From G965216745 sp965216745 (lineage in GTDB: Bacteria; Pseudomonadota; Alphaproteobacteria; Rickettsiales; Anaplasmataceae): 64,000 nt of DNA. The stretch is from assembly GCA_965216745.1 (NCBI GenBank), contig OZ244191.1, positions 248,001-312,000 of the forward strand, in the 5' to 3' direction. The notes beneath the pieces were generated by a model. It was not told the DNA's origin. It was given only the letters and a program-made list of their open reading frames with translations, and searched no databases. Below, one piece after another: positions 1 to 8,509 of the stretch. The position numbers and the translations under genes are program-made. Position 1 is the first letter of the stretch. Each line of letters starts with the position of its first letter.

Positions 1-241
1 TTTTCAATCTCAAGATAAATTCATAGCACAGGGAGTTGAAGGTTTAATACCATTCAAAGGTAAGCTTAATGATGTTGTTACCCAATTAGTTGGTGGATTA
101 AGATGCTCTATGGGCTATACTGGTAATTCCAACTTGGAATCAATGAAAACGCGGGCAGAATTTATAGAAATTACAAATTCTGGTTTTTCTGAAGGAAAAC
201 CACATGATGTTAAAGTGACTCGGGACGATTCTAGTTTATAA
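1..241 (+). CDS. guaB: Inosine-5'-monophosphate dehydrogenase, 3' end only
   Basis: Partial gene entering from the left edge; the reading frame begins at base 2 and stops with TAA at 239-241. The 79 visible residues match the C-terminal end of IMP dehydrogenase: a GVEGLIPFKG stretch, then QLVGGLRCSMGYTG, then the usual end with THxR-like KTRAEFIEIT and PHDVKVT. The enzyme oxidises IMP to XMP with NAD+, the first committed step of GMP synthesis in the cytoplasm. The catalytic cysteine and CBS domains lie outside the window. It converges on the reverse-strand dUTPase-like gene. A second copy of its last codons lies at 1935-1970. Confidence 0.93.
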   Translation, partial: FQSQDKFIAQGVEGLIPFKGKLNDVVTQLVGGLRCSMGYTGNSNLESMKTRAEFIEITNSGFSEGKPHDVKVTRDDSSL

Positions 242-280
242 TATTTGAAATTTTTTATCTAAATATTTATATAGATATTA

Positions 281-318
281 AATCAATATTTTAGGGAGTT
301 TTTTGATCAATATTGATT
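281..318. terminator. Inverted repeat between convergent genes, possible terminator
   Basis: AATCAATATT (281-290) is repeated as its perfect reverse complement at 309-318, giving a 10-bp stem around an 18-base loop that contains a run of six T. It lies between the guaB stop and the end of the opposing dUTPase-like gene, where a bidirectional terminator is expected. The stem is AT-rich and the loop is long, so termination is only a possibility. Confidence 0.3.
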
Positions 319-330
319 GCTTGTAATAAG

Positions 331-1785
331 CTAGATGGAGAAAAAAGATCTTATTTCTTTATCGGTAGATCCAAAGGATCCTAAACCTCTTCCACCTGGT
401 ATTTCTTCAGGTTTTTTCTCAGAGTAAACCATTTCCACTTCTTTAAAATCTCTTAAACGGCCTTGAAGAATAACTTGTCCTTTTTTTAGTTTAATAGTAT
501 CGGAAGGATTGTTGTTACTTCCTGGTTTAGCTAGAAGAGTAACTTTTAATGTATGATGAGATGGGGGTGTTTCTTTTGACTCTATGATATCTTGATTAAT
601 ATTAAAATTATCTTTGATAAATTTGACTTGGTCCTTATCTCTATCTGTATCTTTATATTGATGTATTAATTCTATAGCATATGGACTAGGTATTTTTGCA
701 CTTATATTTGTTTCAATAATGATTTCCTTATCATCACTGATTTTTATTTCAACATCTTTGTTAGCCTTAATATCAAATATATCACTGTGAATTTTGTTTT
801 TTTTATCACAATCATATTGGAAAATTTCTACACCATCATTTTCTGCTTTTTTTAAATCTAGACGATCAACTACAATAAGTTGACAAAATTCTTTGTTAGT
901 TGTGGCTATGAATGGTTCTGTACCGTAATTCTGTACTTGTATCTTGATCTTAGATTTTGTCTCTGAATCTATTACCGTGAGAGGAGGTGAAAGCATTATA
1001 TTGGATTTGGAAATGCTTGATCTAGGTCTAATTTCTATCAAATTGTTTTTAGGTTTTTTTTCAATATTAAAAGGAAGTTCAACTTCAACCTGGGAGTTTG
1101 CAGGAATTTCTTGTTCTCGTTCTAAGAAAACACTATGTCCGGCATCACCTTGATGCTTAGTAGCAATTTTATAATCAACAGAAGCATTGATTAATATACT
1201 ATTATTATTTGTTTTTTGTTCTGGATTTTGTATGTTTTTAAAATTAGCGCATCTTGAGAACTCAGAAACACGTAATTCTGATAATTCATCTTTTGGTGAT
1301 ATTATAACATCTTTGTTCCCTCTGTTTCGTGTTGCATTTGATACGCTTCCACGAAATCCTATATCCACTGTTCCAGGATTATTAGCAGGAATAAATTCTT
1401 TGTATTTAATATGGCCCGATAAAGCTCTTACTTGTATTTCTAATCCATATTTTGGGTTTCGAGAGTATTGATAGTGGTCTAAGTTTAATTCTAGAAGATT
1501 GAAATATAAATTTGGATCAAAAAAACAAACTTTTCCAGTTGTTATGGAAACAATTTCGGAATTAATAGAATGTGTGATAAATTTTGTATTTGGGTTGCCA
1601 TCTTTTCCCCATTTGCGTGTATGGCTTAAATGATGACTTTTTTGATCAATGTGCTCGTAATATTTGAGCTTTAAAGGTTTATGGGATTTTTTAAGATTAA
1701 ATTTGTTCTTGAGTAAAGAATAAGAAGATAGAAGTGTAACTCTAGGTTGTTTCAGAATATTAAAATATGGAAATTTTTTTATCAT
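331..1785 (-). CDS. dUTPase-like protein, multi-domain single chain (copy 1)
   Basis: 484 residues, about three times a normal dUTPase. What I see: a first dUTPase-like segment (about 68-176) with RALSG at 120-124 and motif-3-like PGTVDIGFRG at 137-146; a second segment (about 212-308) with motif-1-like DAGHSVF at 214-220, motif-2-like RPRSSISKS at 253-261, a second VIDSE at 271-275 and motif-4-like EFCQLIVV at 299-306; a degenerate third segment; and a glycine-rich motif 5, GGRGLGSFGST, at 464-474. Motif 3 preceding 1, 2, 4 and 5 is the order known for herpesvirus monomeric dUTPases. The aspartate of motif 3 (D141) is kept but the uracil-stacking tyrosine is F144, and the motif 1 DL is SV. 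Activity is uncertain; dUTP hydrolysis, dUTP/dCTP sensing or a non-enzymatic role are possible. The C-terminal tail appears frameshifted relative to copy 2. No ribosome binding site is clear. Confidence 0.75.
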   Translation of the reverse strand: MIKKFPYFNILKQPRVTLLSSYSLLKNKFNLKKSHKPLKLKYYEHIDQKSHHLSHTRKWGKDGNPNTKFITHSINSEIVSITTGKVCFFDPNLYFNLLELNLDHYQYSRNPKYGLEIQVRALSGHIKYKEFIPANNPGTVDIGFRGSVSNATRNRGNKDVIISPKDELSELRVSEFSRCANFKNIQNPEQKTNNNSILINASVDYKIATKHQGDAGHSVFLEREQEIPANSQVEVELPFNIEKKPKNNLIEIRPRSSISKSNIMLSPPLTVIDSETKSKIKIQVQNYGTEPFIATTNKEFCQLIVVDRLDLKKAENDGVEIFQYDCDKKNKIHSDIFDIKANKDVEIKISDDKEIIIETNISAKIPSPYAIELIHQYKDTDRDKDQVKFIKDNFNINQDIIESKETPPSHHTLKVTLLAKPGSNNNPSDTIKLKKGQVILQGRLRDFKEVEMVYSEKKPEEIPGGRGLGSFGSTDKEIRSFFSI

Positions 1786-1934
1786 ATAAACAGGTGGAAA
1801 TGGAAAATATTAAATTTATTCTATATACTTTTATATTATACTCAAGGGATGTTTGATCAAACTTTCAAAGTTTTAGTTGTTTGAATATAAAAGTCTAGGT
1901 TTATAAATCTTTCATGAAGTAAAGTAAAATCAGT

Positions 1935-1970
1935 GATTTCAAGGTGACTAGAGATGATTCTAGTCTGTGA
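1935..1970 (+). pseudogene. Duplicated last codons of guaB
   Basis: This reads D-F-K-V-T-R-D-D-S-S-L-stop. The last nine residues and the stop match the true guaB end at 212-241, but five of the ten codons differ (aag/aaa, aga/cgg, gat/gac, ctg/tta, tga/taa) and all are synonymous. Sequence upstream of it no longer resembles guaB. It sits between the two dUTPase-like copies, just beyond the 3' end of copy 2, exactly where guaB sits relative to copy 1. Confidence 0.7.
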
Positions 1971-2070
1971 CCTCGGTTTTTGTTAATTGATATGATTTCC
2001 TACTCTACAATAATTTAGATATGATACAAATATATGTTATGTAACAACTTTTGTGAAGATAAAAAACTTG

Positions 2071-3570
2071 TTAGTCTTGTTTCTTGCTTAAATCTTCAGA
2101 ATATACAGACTGACTACTGTTTTCTAACAATAGGCTAGAGGGAGAAGAAGAATTTTCTTGTTTTTTGTCAGTAGATCCAAATGATCCTAAATTTCTGCCA
2201 CCTGGTATTTCTTCAGGTTTTTTCTCAGAGTAAACCATTTCCACTTCTTTAAAATCTCTTAAACGGCCTTGAAGAATAACTTGTCCTTTTTTTAGTTTAA
2301 TAGTATCGGAAGGATTGTTGCTATTTCCTGGTTTAGCTAGAAGAGTAACTTTCAATGTATGATGAGATGGAGGTGTTTCTTTTGACTCTATGATATCTTG
2401 ATTAATATTAAAATTATCTTTGATAAATTTGACTTGGTCCTTATTTCTATCTGTATCTTTATATTGGTGTACTAATTCTATAGCATATGGACTAGGTATT
2501 TTTGCACTTATATTTGTTTCAATAATGACTTCCTTATCATCATTGATTTTTATTTCAACATCTTTGTTAGCCTTAATATCAAATATATCACTGTGAATTT
2601 TGCTTTTTTTATCACAATCATATTGGAAAATTTCTACACCATCATTTTCTGCTTTTTTTAAATCTAGACGATCAACTACAACAAGTTGACAAAATTCTCT
2701 ATCAGTTGTGGCTATGAATGGTTCTGTACCGTAATTCTGTACTTGTATCTTGATCTTAGATTGTGTTTCTGTGTTTATTAGGGTGAGTGGAGGTGTAATC
2801 ATTATATCAGATTTAGCAATGCTTGATCTAGGTCTAATTTCTATCAAATTGTTTTTAGGTTTTTTTTCAATATTAAAAGGAAGTTCAACTTCAACCTGGG
2901 ATTTTGCAGGAATTTCTTGTTCTCGTTCTAAGAAAACACTATGTCCGGCATCACCTCGGTGGCTAGTTGTAATGTTATAACCAGCAGGTCCACGAATTAA
3001 TATGCTGTTGCTATCTGGTTTCTGTTCTGTGTCTGTTATGTTTTTAAAATTAGCGCATCTTGAGAATTCAGAAACACGTAATTCTGATAATTCATCTCCT
3101 GGTGATATTATAACATCTTTGTTGCCTCTGTTTCTTGTTACATTTGAGACCTCTCCGCGATATCCCATACTTACTGTTCCAGGATTGTTTGCGGGAATAA
3201 ATTCATTTTTACATTTTTTCAAACCGGACAACGCTCTAACTTGTATCTCTAACCCCTTATTGGGTGAATATTTGTTTGAATCTCTGTCTGCTTCAGATAG
3301 GAAAAAAAATAATTCTGAAGAGATTCCAAAAACCTTTCCAGGTGGTATGCGAATATTCTTCTCCTCAACAGAGTGTGTAATGAATCTTGTATTAGGATTA
3401 CCATTATTTTCCCATTGAGACATATGGTTTAGACTACCTGTTTCATGATACCTGAGTTTTAAAGGCTTATTGAATTCTCTGTGTTTGTTCCATAAAAGAT
3501 ACATGCTAGGAAAAGGAAGAATTTTAATGAGTTTGTCGGTTAGGTTAATAAATCGAGAGTTTTTTATCAT
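2071..3570 (-). CDS. dUTPase-like protein, multi-domain single chain (copy 2)
   Basis: Paralogue of the gene at 331-1785. I place the start at the ATG at 3570, which aligns with the start of copy 1 (both begin M-I-K); an ATG three codons upstream (3579) is also possible, and numbering below is from that one. Motif-3-like PGTVSMGYRG (133-142) keeps the tyrosine but has serine in place of the catalytic aspartate, and the second segment reads LINTE instead of VIDSE. Motif-1-like DAGHSVF (210-216), motif-2-like RPRSSIAKS (249-257), motif-4-like EFCQLVVV and C-terminal GGRNLGSFGST (460-470) follow. The copies are almost identical over the last two thirds and much more different over the first 120 residues. 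The C-terminus carries a Ser/Asn/Gln-rich tail of about 30 residues absent from copy 1. Loss of both aspartates makes catalysis doubtful. Confidence 0.73.
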   Translation of the reverse strand: MIKNSRFINLTDKLIKILPFPSMYLLWNKHREFNKPLKLRYHETGSLNHMSQWENNGNPNTRFITHSVEEKNIRIPPGKVFGISSELFFFLSEADRDSNKYSPNKGLEIQVRALSGLKKCKNEFIPANNPGTVSMGYRGEVSNVTRNRGNKDVIISPGDELSELRVSEFSRCANFKNITDTEQKPDSNSILIRGPAGYNITTSHRGDAGHSVFLEREQEIPAKSQVEVELPFNIEKKPKNNLIEIRPRSSIAKSDIMITPPLTLINTETQSKIKIQVQNYGTEPFIATTDREFCQLVVVDRLDLKKAENDGVEIFQYDCDKKSKIHSDIFDIKANKDVEIKINDDKEVIIETNISAKIPSPYAIELVHQYKDTDRNKDQVKFIKDNFNINQDIIESKETPPSHHTLKVTLLAKPGNSNNPSDTIKLKKGQVILQGRLRDFKEVEMVYSEKKPEEIPGGRNLGSFGSTDKKQENSSSPSSLLLENSSQSVYSEDLSKKQD

Positions 3571-3657
3571 ATAAAACATTTAGAAACAAAAAATATCGTC
3601 TTTAATTATATATGGTTTTAGCCTATGTTCAACTAATTTCTAATCAAAGTTATAGGC

Positions 3658-3720
3658 TTTTAGCTATTTTGTACGAAAGTTTAGGTTTTTAGCTATTTTG
3701 TACGAAAGTTTAGGTTTTTA
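3658..3720. repeat. 29-bp tandem direct repeat at the dnaE 3' end
   Basis: A 29-bp unit (core TAGCTATTTTGTACGAAAG) occurs twice back to back, with the match running a few bases further. The second copy covers the last codons and TAG stop of dnaE (stop at 3693-3695); the first lies just beyond the stop and repeats the same C-terminal codons and stop in untranslated DNA. It looks like a recent slippage duplication. Confidence 0.85.
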
Positions 3721-6700
3721 ATTAAAAATGAAATATCAATAGAATATTTATCTTTCAATTTCAGATCAATACTATGATTGTTTTTTTCTACTCTTAGAAT
3801 CACATTTGTAATACCAAATTGAATCAGTGCTTTTTTCGTAAGTGATATGTCCATTTGATTCTGTATGATTATTTCTATTTCCCTTAGATGTTTTGTCAAG
3901 AAATCTTCTATTTGAAATAACTTTTTACATATTAAAAGGTTGTCTCTATTGTCATATTTTAATGCTACTAGTTGCTTTTTGACCATTAATTCACTTTCTA
4001 TAATTTTTTGATCGTAACACATAACAGTCAAGGTATCTTCTTTGTTAGAAACTTTTATTATTGCAAATCTGCCTCTTTTTGAAGATCTAATTCTGATATT
4101 ACTGATTATTCCAAATGTAAAATTATCTTTATTATGACATGCTTGTATTAAACTAGAATATTTATCCAAAGGATGTCTTAACAAATAGAACCCGAAAGAT
4201 TCAAATTCTTTTTCTGATTTTTCATCTTCAGACCAATCAATCATTTCATCCATTTGAATTATATTTTTTTCTGCAAAAAGGTCGCTTTGTTTTGATTGCT
4301 CGGGTTGTTTCAATAATTGATAATGTGTGATGATTTTTTCAATAGATTGATACAGCTGCTTTCTGTTGTTATTTATTCCATCAAGAGAACCAGAAGCTAT
4401 TAAGCTTTCAAGAGTTTTTTTGCATATATTAATATCAGTATTTTCAAGGAAATCTTCTAAGTTATTATAGTCATTTGGTTCACCTTTTATGCTTGATAAT
4501 CCAACATTTTTTAAAGCTCCTAGAGCATAACGAATTGTTAATTGTTTCTCTATTTTAAACATAGAATTACCACATTTTATATCAGGAGGTAATATTTGTA
4601 TTTTTTGTAATATAGCATCTTGACATAAGATGTTTAATTTATCAGTGTTCCCTATATCCATATTCATCAACGAAACGAAAAATTGTGTTGGATAATTAGC
4701 TTTTAGATAGGCGGTCTGATAAGAAATCATAGCATATGCTACTGCATGAGATTTATTAAACCCATATCCAGCAAACTTTGACACTAACTCAAAAACATAT
4801 TCTGCTGATTTCGCATCTATATTTTTATTCGCTGCTCCTTCTATGAAGACCTGTTTTTGTTGATCCATTTCAGATTTGATTTTTTTACCCATAGCGCGTC
4901 TTAATAAATCGGCTTCTCCTAAGTTATAGCCACCCATTATTTGCGCTATTTCCATGACTTGTTCTTGATATATTATTACTCCGAAAGTGTCTTTTAAAAC
5001 GTCTTTAATTATATCATGCGGATATGATGTTTTTTCTCTTTTGTGCTTTCGGTTTATATAAGATGGTATATTGGCCATTGGGCCTGGTCTGTTCAGAGAT
5101 ATTAAAGCTATTATATCATCTATGTTATCTGGCTGAAGTTTTATTAGTACTTCTTTCATGAAGTCGCTTTCTAGCTGAAATATTCCTATAGATTGACCAG
5201 TTCCAAGTAGCTTATAAGTTTCTATATCATTTAGAGGTATACTATTGATATCAAATTTATCTGTAATCAATTGACAAGAATTGTTTATTACTGTCAATGT
5301 TTTTAATCCTAATAAATCAAATTTAACAAGTCCTGCTTTTTCCACATATTTCATTGAATATTGACTAATAGGTAATTGCGACTTTTCCTCATAATATAAT
5401 GGAATAGAATTTAGAAGCGATTCTCCACTTATTACAATTCCGGCAGCATGTACTGAGGCATGTCGATAAATTCCTTCTAACTTTAATGACATATCTATAA
5501 GTTTTTCTATTACATTGTCGTTTTGTTGTTCTTTTTTGAGATTTTTATCTAAAGTAAGTGCTTCAGAAAGTGTGATGGGATTTACAGCGTTATGCGGTAT
5601 CATTTTGCATATCTCATCAGTTTTAGAGTATGGTATTTGTAATACTCTACCAACATCTCTTATAACTGCTCTTGGTTGCAACTTACCAAATGTTATAATA
5701 TGTGCAACGTGATTATATTTTTTTTGTATATATTTTATTACTATATCTCGCTTTTCTGGGCAAAAATCTATATCGAAATCGGGCATTGAAACTCTTTCTG
5801 GGTTTAAAAACCTTTCAAAAATCAATCCAAAATATATTGGGTCAGGTTCTGTTATTCTGAGTGACCATGCTACAATTGATCCAACACCAGATCCTCTCCC
5901 AGGCCCTACTGCTATTTTATGGTTTTTGGCCCAGCAAATAAAATCAGAAACTATTAAAAAATACCCAGCATAATTCATCTGATTTATAATCCTAAGTTCG
6001 TATTCTAACCTTTCAAGATATTTTGCCTGTATTTCTTTGCCTACAAAACGTTCTTGAAGTCCAGATCTTGACCTTAATATAAGTTCTTGAGATGCATCTT
6101 TTGATTCACAAGGAAAATCTGGCAATGTTGGATTTTTTTCTTCCATCATAACAGAACATCTCTGTGAAATGACTATAGAATTATTTATTGCTTCTGGAAG
6201 ATCATGAAACAATTCGAGCATTTCATCTGCGGTTTTTATATATTGGTTGGGATTAGAATGTTTTCTTTTTGAATCTCCTAAAAATACTCCTTGTGAGACA
6301 CAAAGTAGTATATCATGTGCTTCATGCATTTTTGGTGAGCGAAAATAAGATGCATTGGTGCCTACAATGGGGATGTTATGTGAATAGGCGACATCTATTA
6401 GCTCTTCCTCTGGTTGTTCAATATCCCTTCTTATTTCAATGTACAACCTGTCTGAGAAAAAGCTTAGTAGGGTGTTTATTACATCATTAGGTTTTTGCCC
6501 AAGTGTTAGAATTTCGGGAATCAAGTCTCCTGTTAAGCAAATTAAACCGCTGCTTCTGTCTTTAAGATCATTGATTGTAATAGAGGGATGTTTTTTTTTA
6601 TGTGACTCACTGGTCAAAAACACAAGGTTCTTAATTCCTACTTGATCTTTTGCTAATAATATAAAAGAGCTTTTAATTTCACTATATTGTACATCTACTT

Positions 6701-6917
6701 CACATCCTATTATTGGTTTTATACCGCTTTTGGATGCATAAATAGAAAATTCCAAAGCTCCGAAAAGATTTCCCTTATCGGTGAGAGCGATAGAGTGCAT
6801 CTTGTTTTCGATGCAGAACTCTATTATAGATCCTATTTTATTACAGCTCTGTAACAAAGAATAATCGCTGTAATTGCGCAAATGGACAAAACTATTATTT
6901 GCTTGCTGAGCTTTCAT
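3693..6917 (-). CDS. dnaE: DNA polymerase III alpha subunit
   Basis: 1074 residues, slightly shorter than the E. coli protein (1160). It is the replicative polymerase that extends DNA in the cytoplasm with the clamp and clamp loader. The N-terminal PHP domain starts with VHLRNYSDYSLL near residue 11. The catalytic aspartates sit in PDFDIDF near residue 380 and the third in KFDLLGLKTL near 530. The finger region includes YQEQVMEIAQ and KKI-containing segments, and GYGFNKSHAVAYA follows. An OB fold lies near 930-990. The gene ends a dsbB-dnaX-ybaB-dnaE run, 43 bases after ybaB, so clamp loader and polymerase are probably co-transcribed. Its final codons are duplicated in a 29-bp repeat. Confidence 0.97.
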   Translation of the reverse strand: MKAQQANNSFVHLRNYSDYSLLQSCNKIGSIIEFCIENKMHSIALTDKGNLFGALEFSIYASKSGIKPIIGCEVDVQYSEIKSSFILLAKDQVGIKNLVFLTSESHKKKHPSITINDLKDRSSGLICLTGDLIPEILTLGQKPNDVINTLLSFFSDRLYIEIRRDIEQPEEELIDVAYSHNIPIVGTNASYFRSPKMHEAHDILLCVSQGVFLGDSKRKHSNPNQYIKTADEMLELFHDLPEAINNSIVISQRCSVMMEEKNPTLPDFPCESKDASQELILRSRSGLQERFVGKEIQAKYLERLEYELRIINQMNYAGYFLIVSDFICWAKNHKIAVGPGRGSGVGSIVAWSLRITEPDPIYFGLIFERFLNPERVSMPDFDIDFCPEKRDIVIKYIQKKYNHVAHIITFGKLQPRAVIRDVGRVLQIPYSKTDEICKMIPHNAVNPITLSEALTLDKNLKKEQQNDNVIEKLIDMSLKLEGIYRHASVHAAGIVISGESLLNSIPLYYEEKSQLPISQYSMKYVEKAGLVKFDLLGLKTLTVINNSCQLITDKFDINSIPLNDIETYKLLGTGQSIGIFQLESDFMKEVLIKLQPDNIDDIIALISLNRPGPMANIPSYINRKHKREKTSYPHDIIKDVLKDTFGVIIYQEQVMEIAQIMGGYNLGEADLLRRAMGKKIKSEMDQQKQVFIEGAANKNIDAKSAEYVFELVSKFAGYGFNKSHAVAYAMISYQTAYLKANYPTQFFVSLMNMDIGNTDKLNILCQDAILQKIQILPPDIKCGNSMFKIEKQLTIRYALGALKNVGLSSIKGEPNDYNNLEDFLENTDINICKKTLESLIASGSLDGINNNRKQLYQSIEKIITHYQLLKQPEQSKQSDLFAEKNIIQMDEMIDWSEDEKSEKEFESFGFYLLRHPLDKYSSLIQACHNKDNFTFGIISNIRIRSSKRGRFAIIKVSNKEDTLTVMCYDQKIIESELMVKKQLVALKYDNRDNLLICKKLFQIEDFLTKHLREIEIIIQNQMDISLTKKALIQFGITNVILRVEKNNHSIDLKLKDKYSIDISFLIKNLNFRTK

Positions 6918-6960
6918 TTGCGCAGTTAAATGATTAAGAAATTATGCAAAGTCTCGTGAA

Positions 6961-7302
6961 TTATTCTTTGTTTTTAGGATTCATCATATTAGAGAAGAAA
7001 GAATTCATATCGAAGTTATCATCTGTTGGAGAATTATTTGAGTCTGCATCTAACTTTTGTTTTGCTTTTATCATTGCGGACAAGAAAAGATCAGTGAGTA
7101 AACATCTTTTCTCTTCATTTGGCTCAATCAGATCAGAAACCTCAACAGAGACAGGTGTTGCGTTTCCATCTAATACAACCTTTATCATACCAGCACCTGC
7201 TTCCCCTATATAACGGGATTTATCTTTCTTTTCTTGATTGCTTTGTTTCATTTTCATTAGGTTATTTTGTAGTGTAGTGAATATTTTATCAAATTGAGTC
7301 AT
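6961..7302 (-). CDS. ybaB: YbaB/EbfC family nucleoid-associated protein
   Basis: 113 residues, typical for this small dimeric DNA-binding family found next to dnaX in many bacteria. The conserved core is visible as AGAGMIKVVLDGNATPVSVEV around residues 35-55, followed by an acidic helix and a LTDLFLSAMIKAKQKL helix. The N-terminal helix is Met/Gln/Lys-rich. The start ATG overlaps the dnaX stop by four bases (ATGA), which indicates translational coupling and fixes the start. The family binds DNA without a known enzymatic activity; its role in recombination or chromosome organisation is inferred from homologues. Confidence 0.93.
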   Translation of the reverse strand: MTQFDKIFTTLQNNLMKMKQSNQEKKDKSRYIGEAGAGMIKVVLDGNATPVSVEVSDLIEPNEEKRCLLTDLFLSAMIKAKQKLDADSNNSPTDDNFDMNSFFSNMMNPKNKE

Positions 7303-8501
7303 ATATCAGAATTCCTTTTTGAAGAATCAATAATGCTAGCATTTGGAAATTCTTTGAGTACTTCCTGTGCTAATTCATCTGTATCTACATTGTAATCTTT
7401 TTTTGTGTTATCAGTCAAATTAGTTTGTATGTTTTTTTCTTTTAATACATTTTGATTGTTAAGAATTTGTTCTAATGGAGGTAAATTGGCAAGATAACAT
7501 AGTCTTATGAATAACATTTGAGTGGCGACAAACAAGTCTGGTGCTTTTTTAACTTCTTGTAGTCCGCTTAATGTTGCTTGCCAAACTCTCATGTACTGTT
7601 CTTTGACTTTGTGTTCTTTTAAAACTGATAACATTTTTTTGTGTATAACACGTAACAGCTCCTCTATTAACAAAATCGGGTCACATCCATTGTGATATAA
7701 ATCTGTCAAGATCTCTATAAGTGGTAATGTGTTTCGATCTAATATAAAAGTAAGAATTTCTTCTATATTTTTTTCACTTGTTCTGCACATCATTTTTGTG
7801 ATCAATTCAATATTGATATCATTGGATGAATAAATAGAGGCTTGTTCCAACAATGAGATTGCGTCACGCATAGATCCTTTTGATGACTGTGCAATATATT
7901 TTATAGAGGCTGAATCTATTTCAATTTTTTCTTTTTTAGCAATAGAACTTATTGTGTTAATGATTTTATCATCTGGTATCCTTTTAAGCATGAAACATTG
8001 ACATCTAGATATAATAGTGTCGGGTAGTTTATTGATTTCTGTAGTAGCGAGAATAAATTTTGCATTTTCGGGTGGTTCTTCTAGTGTTTTTAATAGAGAG
8101 TTAAAAGCATTTTTAGAAAGCATATGAGCTTCATCTATTATATAGATTTTATATAATGAGCATGAAGGTGTATATTTTGCATCATTGATTATTTCTCTCA
8201 TGTCATCAACCCCAGTATTACTTGCGGCATCAATTTCTATTACATCAGTATTTGAGCCAAGAATTATTGAATGACAGTTTGAGCAAATTCCACAGGGTTC
8301 TATAGTGGGACCATTTTCACAATTAATGGATAATGCTATTATTCGGGCTGTTGTGGTTTTTCCAACACCATAAGCCCCTGTAAATAGAAATGTGCTCAGG
8401 ATTTTATCTTGCTTAATGGCATTGCTGAAGCATTTAACTATCACATCCTGACCCACAAGATCATCTAATTTTTTTGGTCTATATTTAGATGCAAGATTCA
8501 T
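7299..8501 (-). CDS. dnaX: DNA polymerase III gamma subunit (short DnaX)
   Basis: 400 residues, much shorter than tau-type DnaX; the domains that bind DnaB and the polymerase are largely absent, leaving a gamma-like clamp-loader ATPase. Walker A is GAYGVGKTT (42-50), the zinc cysteines are C61, C70, C73 and C76, Walker B is IIDEAH near 115, and the sensor 1/arginine finger region ATTEINKLPDTIISRCQ follows near 150. It loads the beta clamp with delta and delta'. The start lies eight bases after the dsbB stop and its end overlaps ybaB. No slippery A-run for programmed frameshifting stands out near the 3' end. Confidence 0.96.
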   Translation of the reverse strand: MNLASKYRPKKLDDLVGQDVIVKCFSNAIKQDKILSTFLFTGAYGVGKTTTARIIALSINCENGPTIEPCGICSNCHSIILGSNTDVIEIDAASNTGVDDMREIINDAKYTPSCSLYKIYIIDEAHMLSKNAFNSLLKTLEEPPENAKFILATTEINKLPDTIISRCQCFMLKRIPDDKIINTISSIAKKEKIEIDSASIKYIAQSSKGSMRDAISLLEQASIYSSNDINIELITKMMCRTSEKNIEEILTFILDRNTLPLIEILTDLYHNGCDPILLIEELLRVIHKKMLSVLKEHKVKEQYMRVWQATLSGLQEVKKAPDLFVATQMLFIRLCYLANLPPLEQILNNQNVLKEKNIQTNLTDNTKKDYNVDTDELAQEVLKEFPNASIIDSSKRNSDI

Positions 8502-8509
8502 AGAATATG

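Noticed and set aside
944..1471. Open frames on the forward strand inside dUTPase-like copy 1 (and the equivalent ones at 2750-3418 in copy 2)
   Set aside because: They are antisense shadows of a gene with clear motifs; their conservation between copies follows from the duplication.
7299..7420. Programmed frameshift site producing tau and gamma from dnaX
   Set aside because: The gene ends at 400 codons and overlaps ybaB; I saw no slippery heptamer with stimulatory structure and no long downstream continuation.
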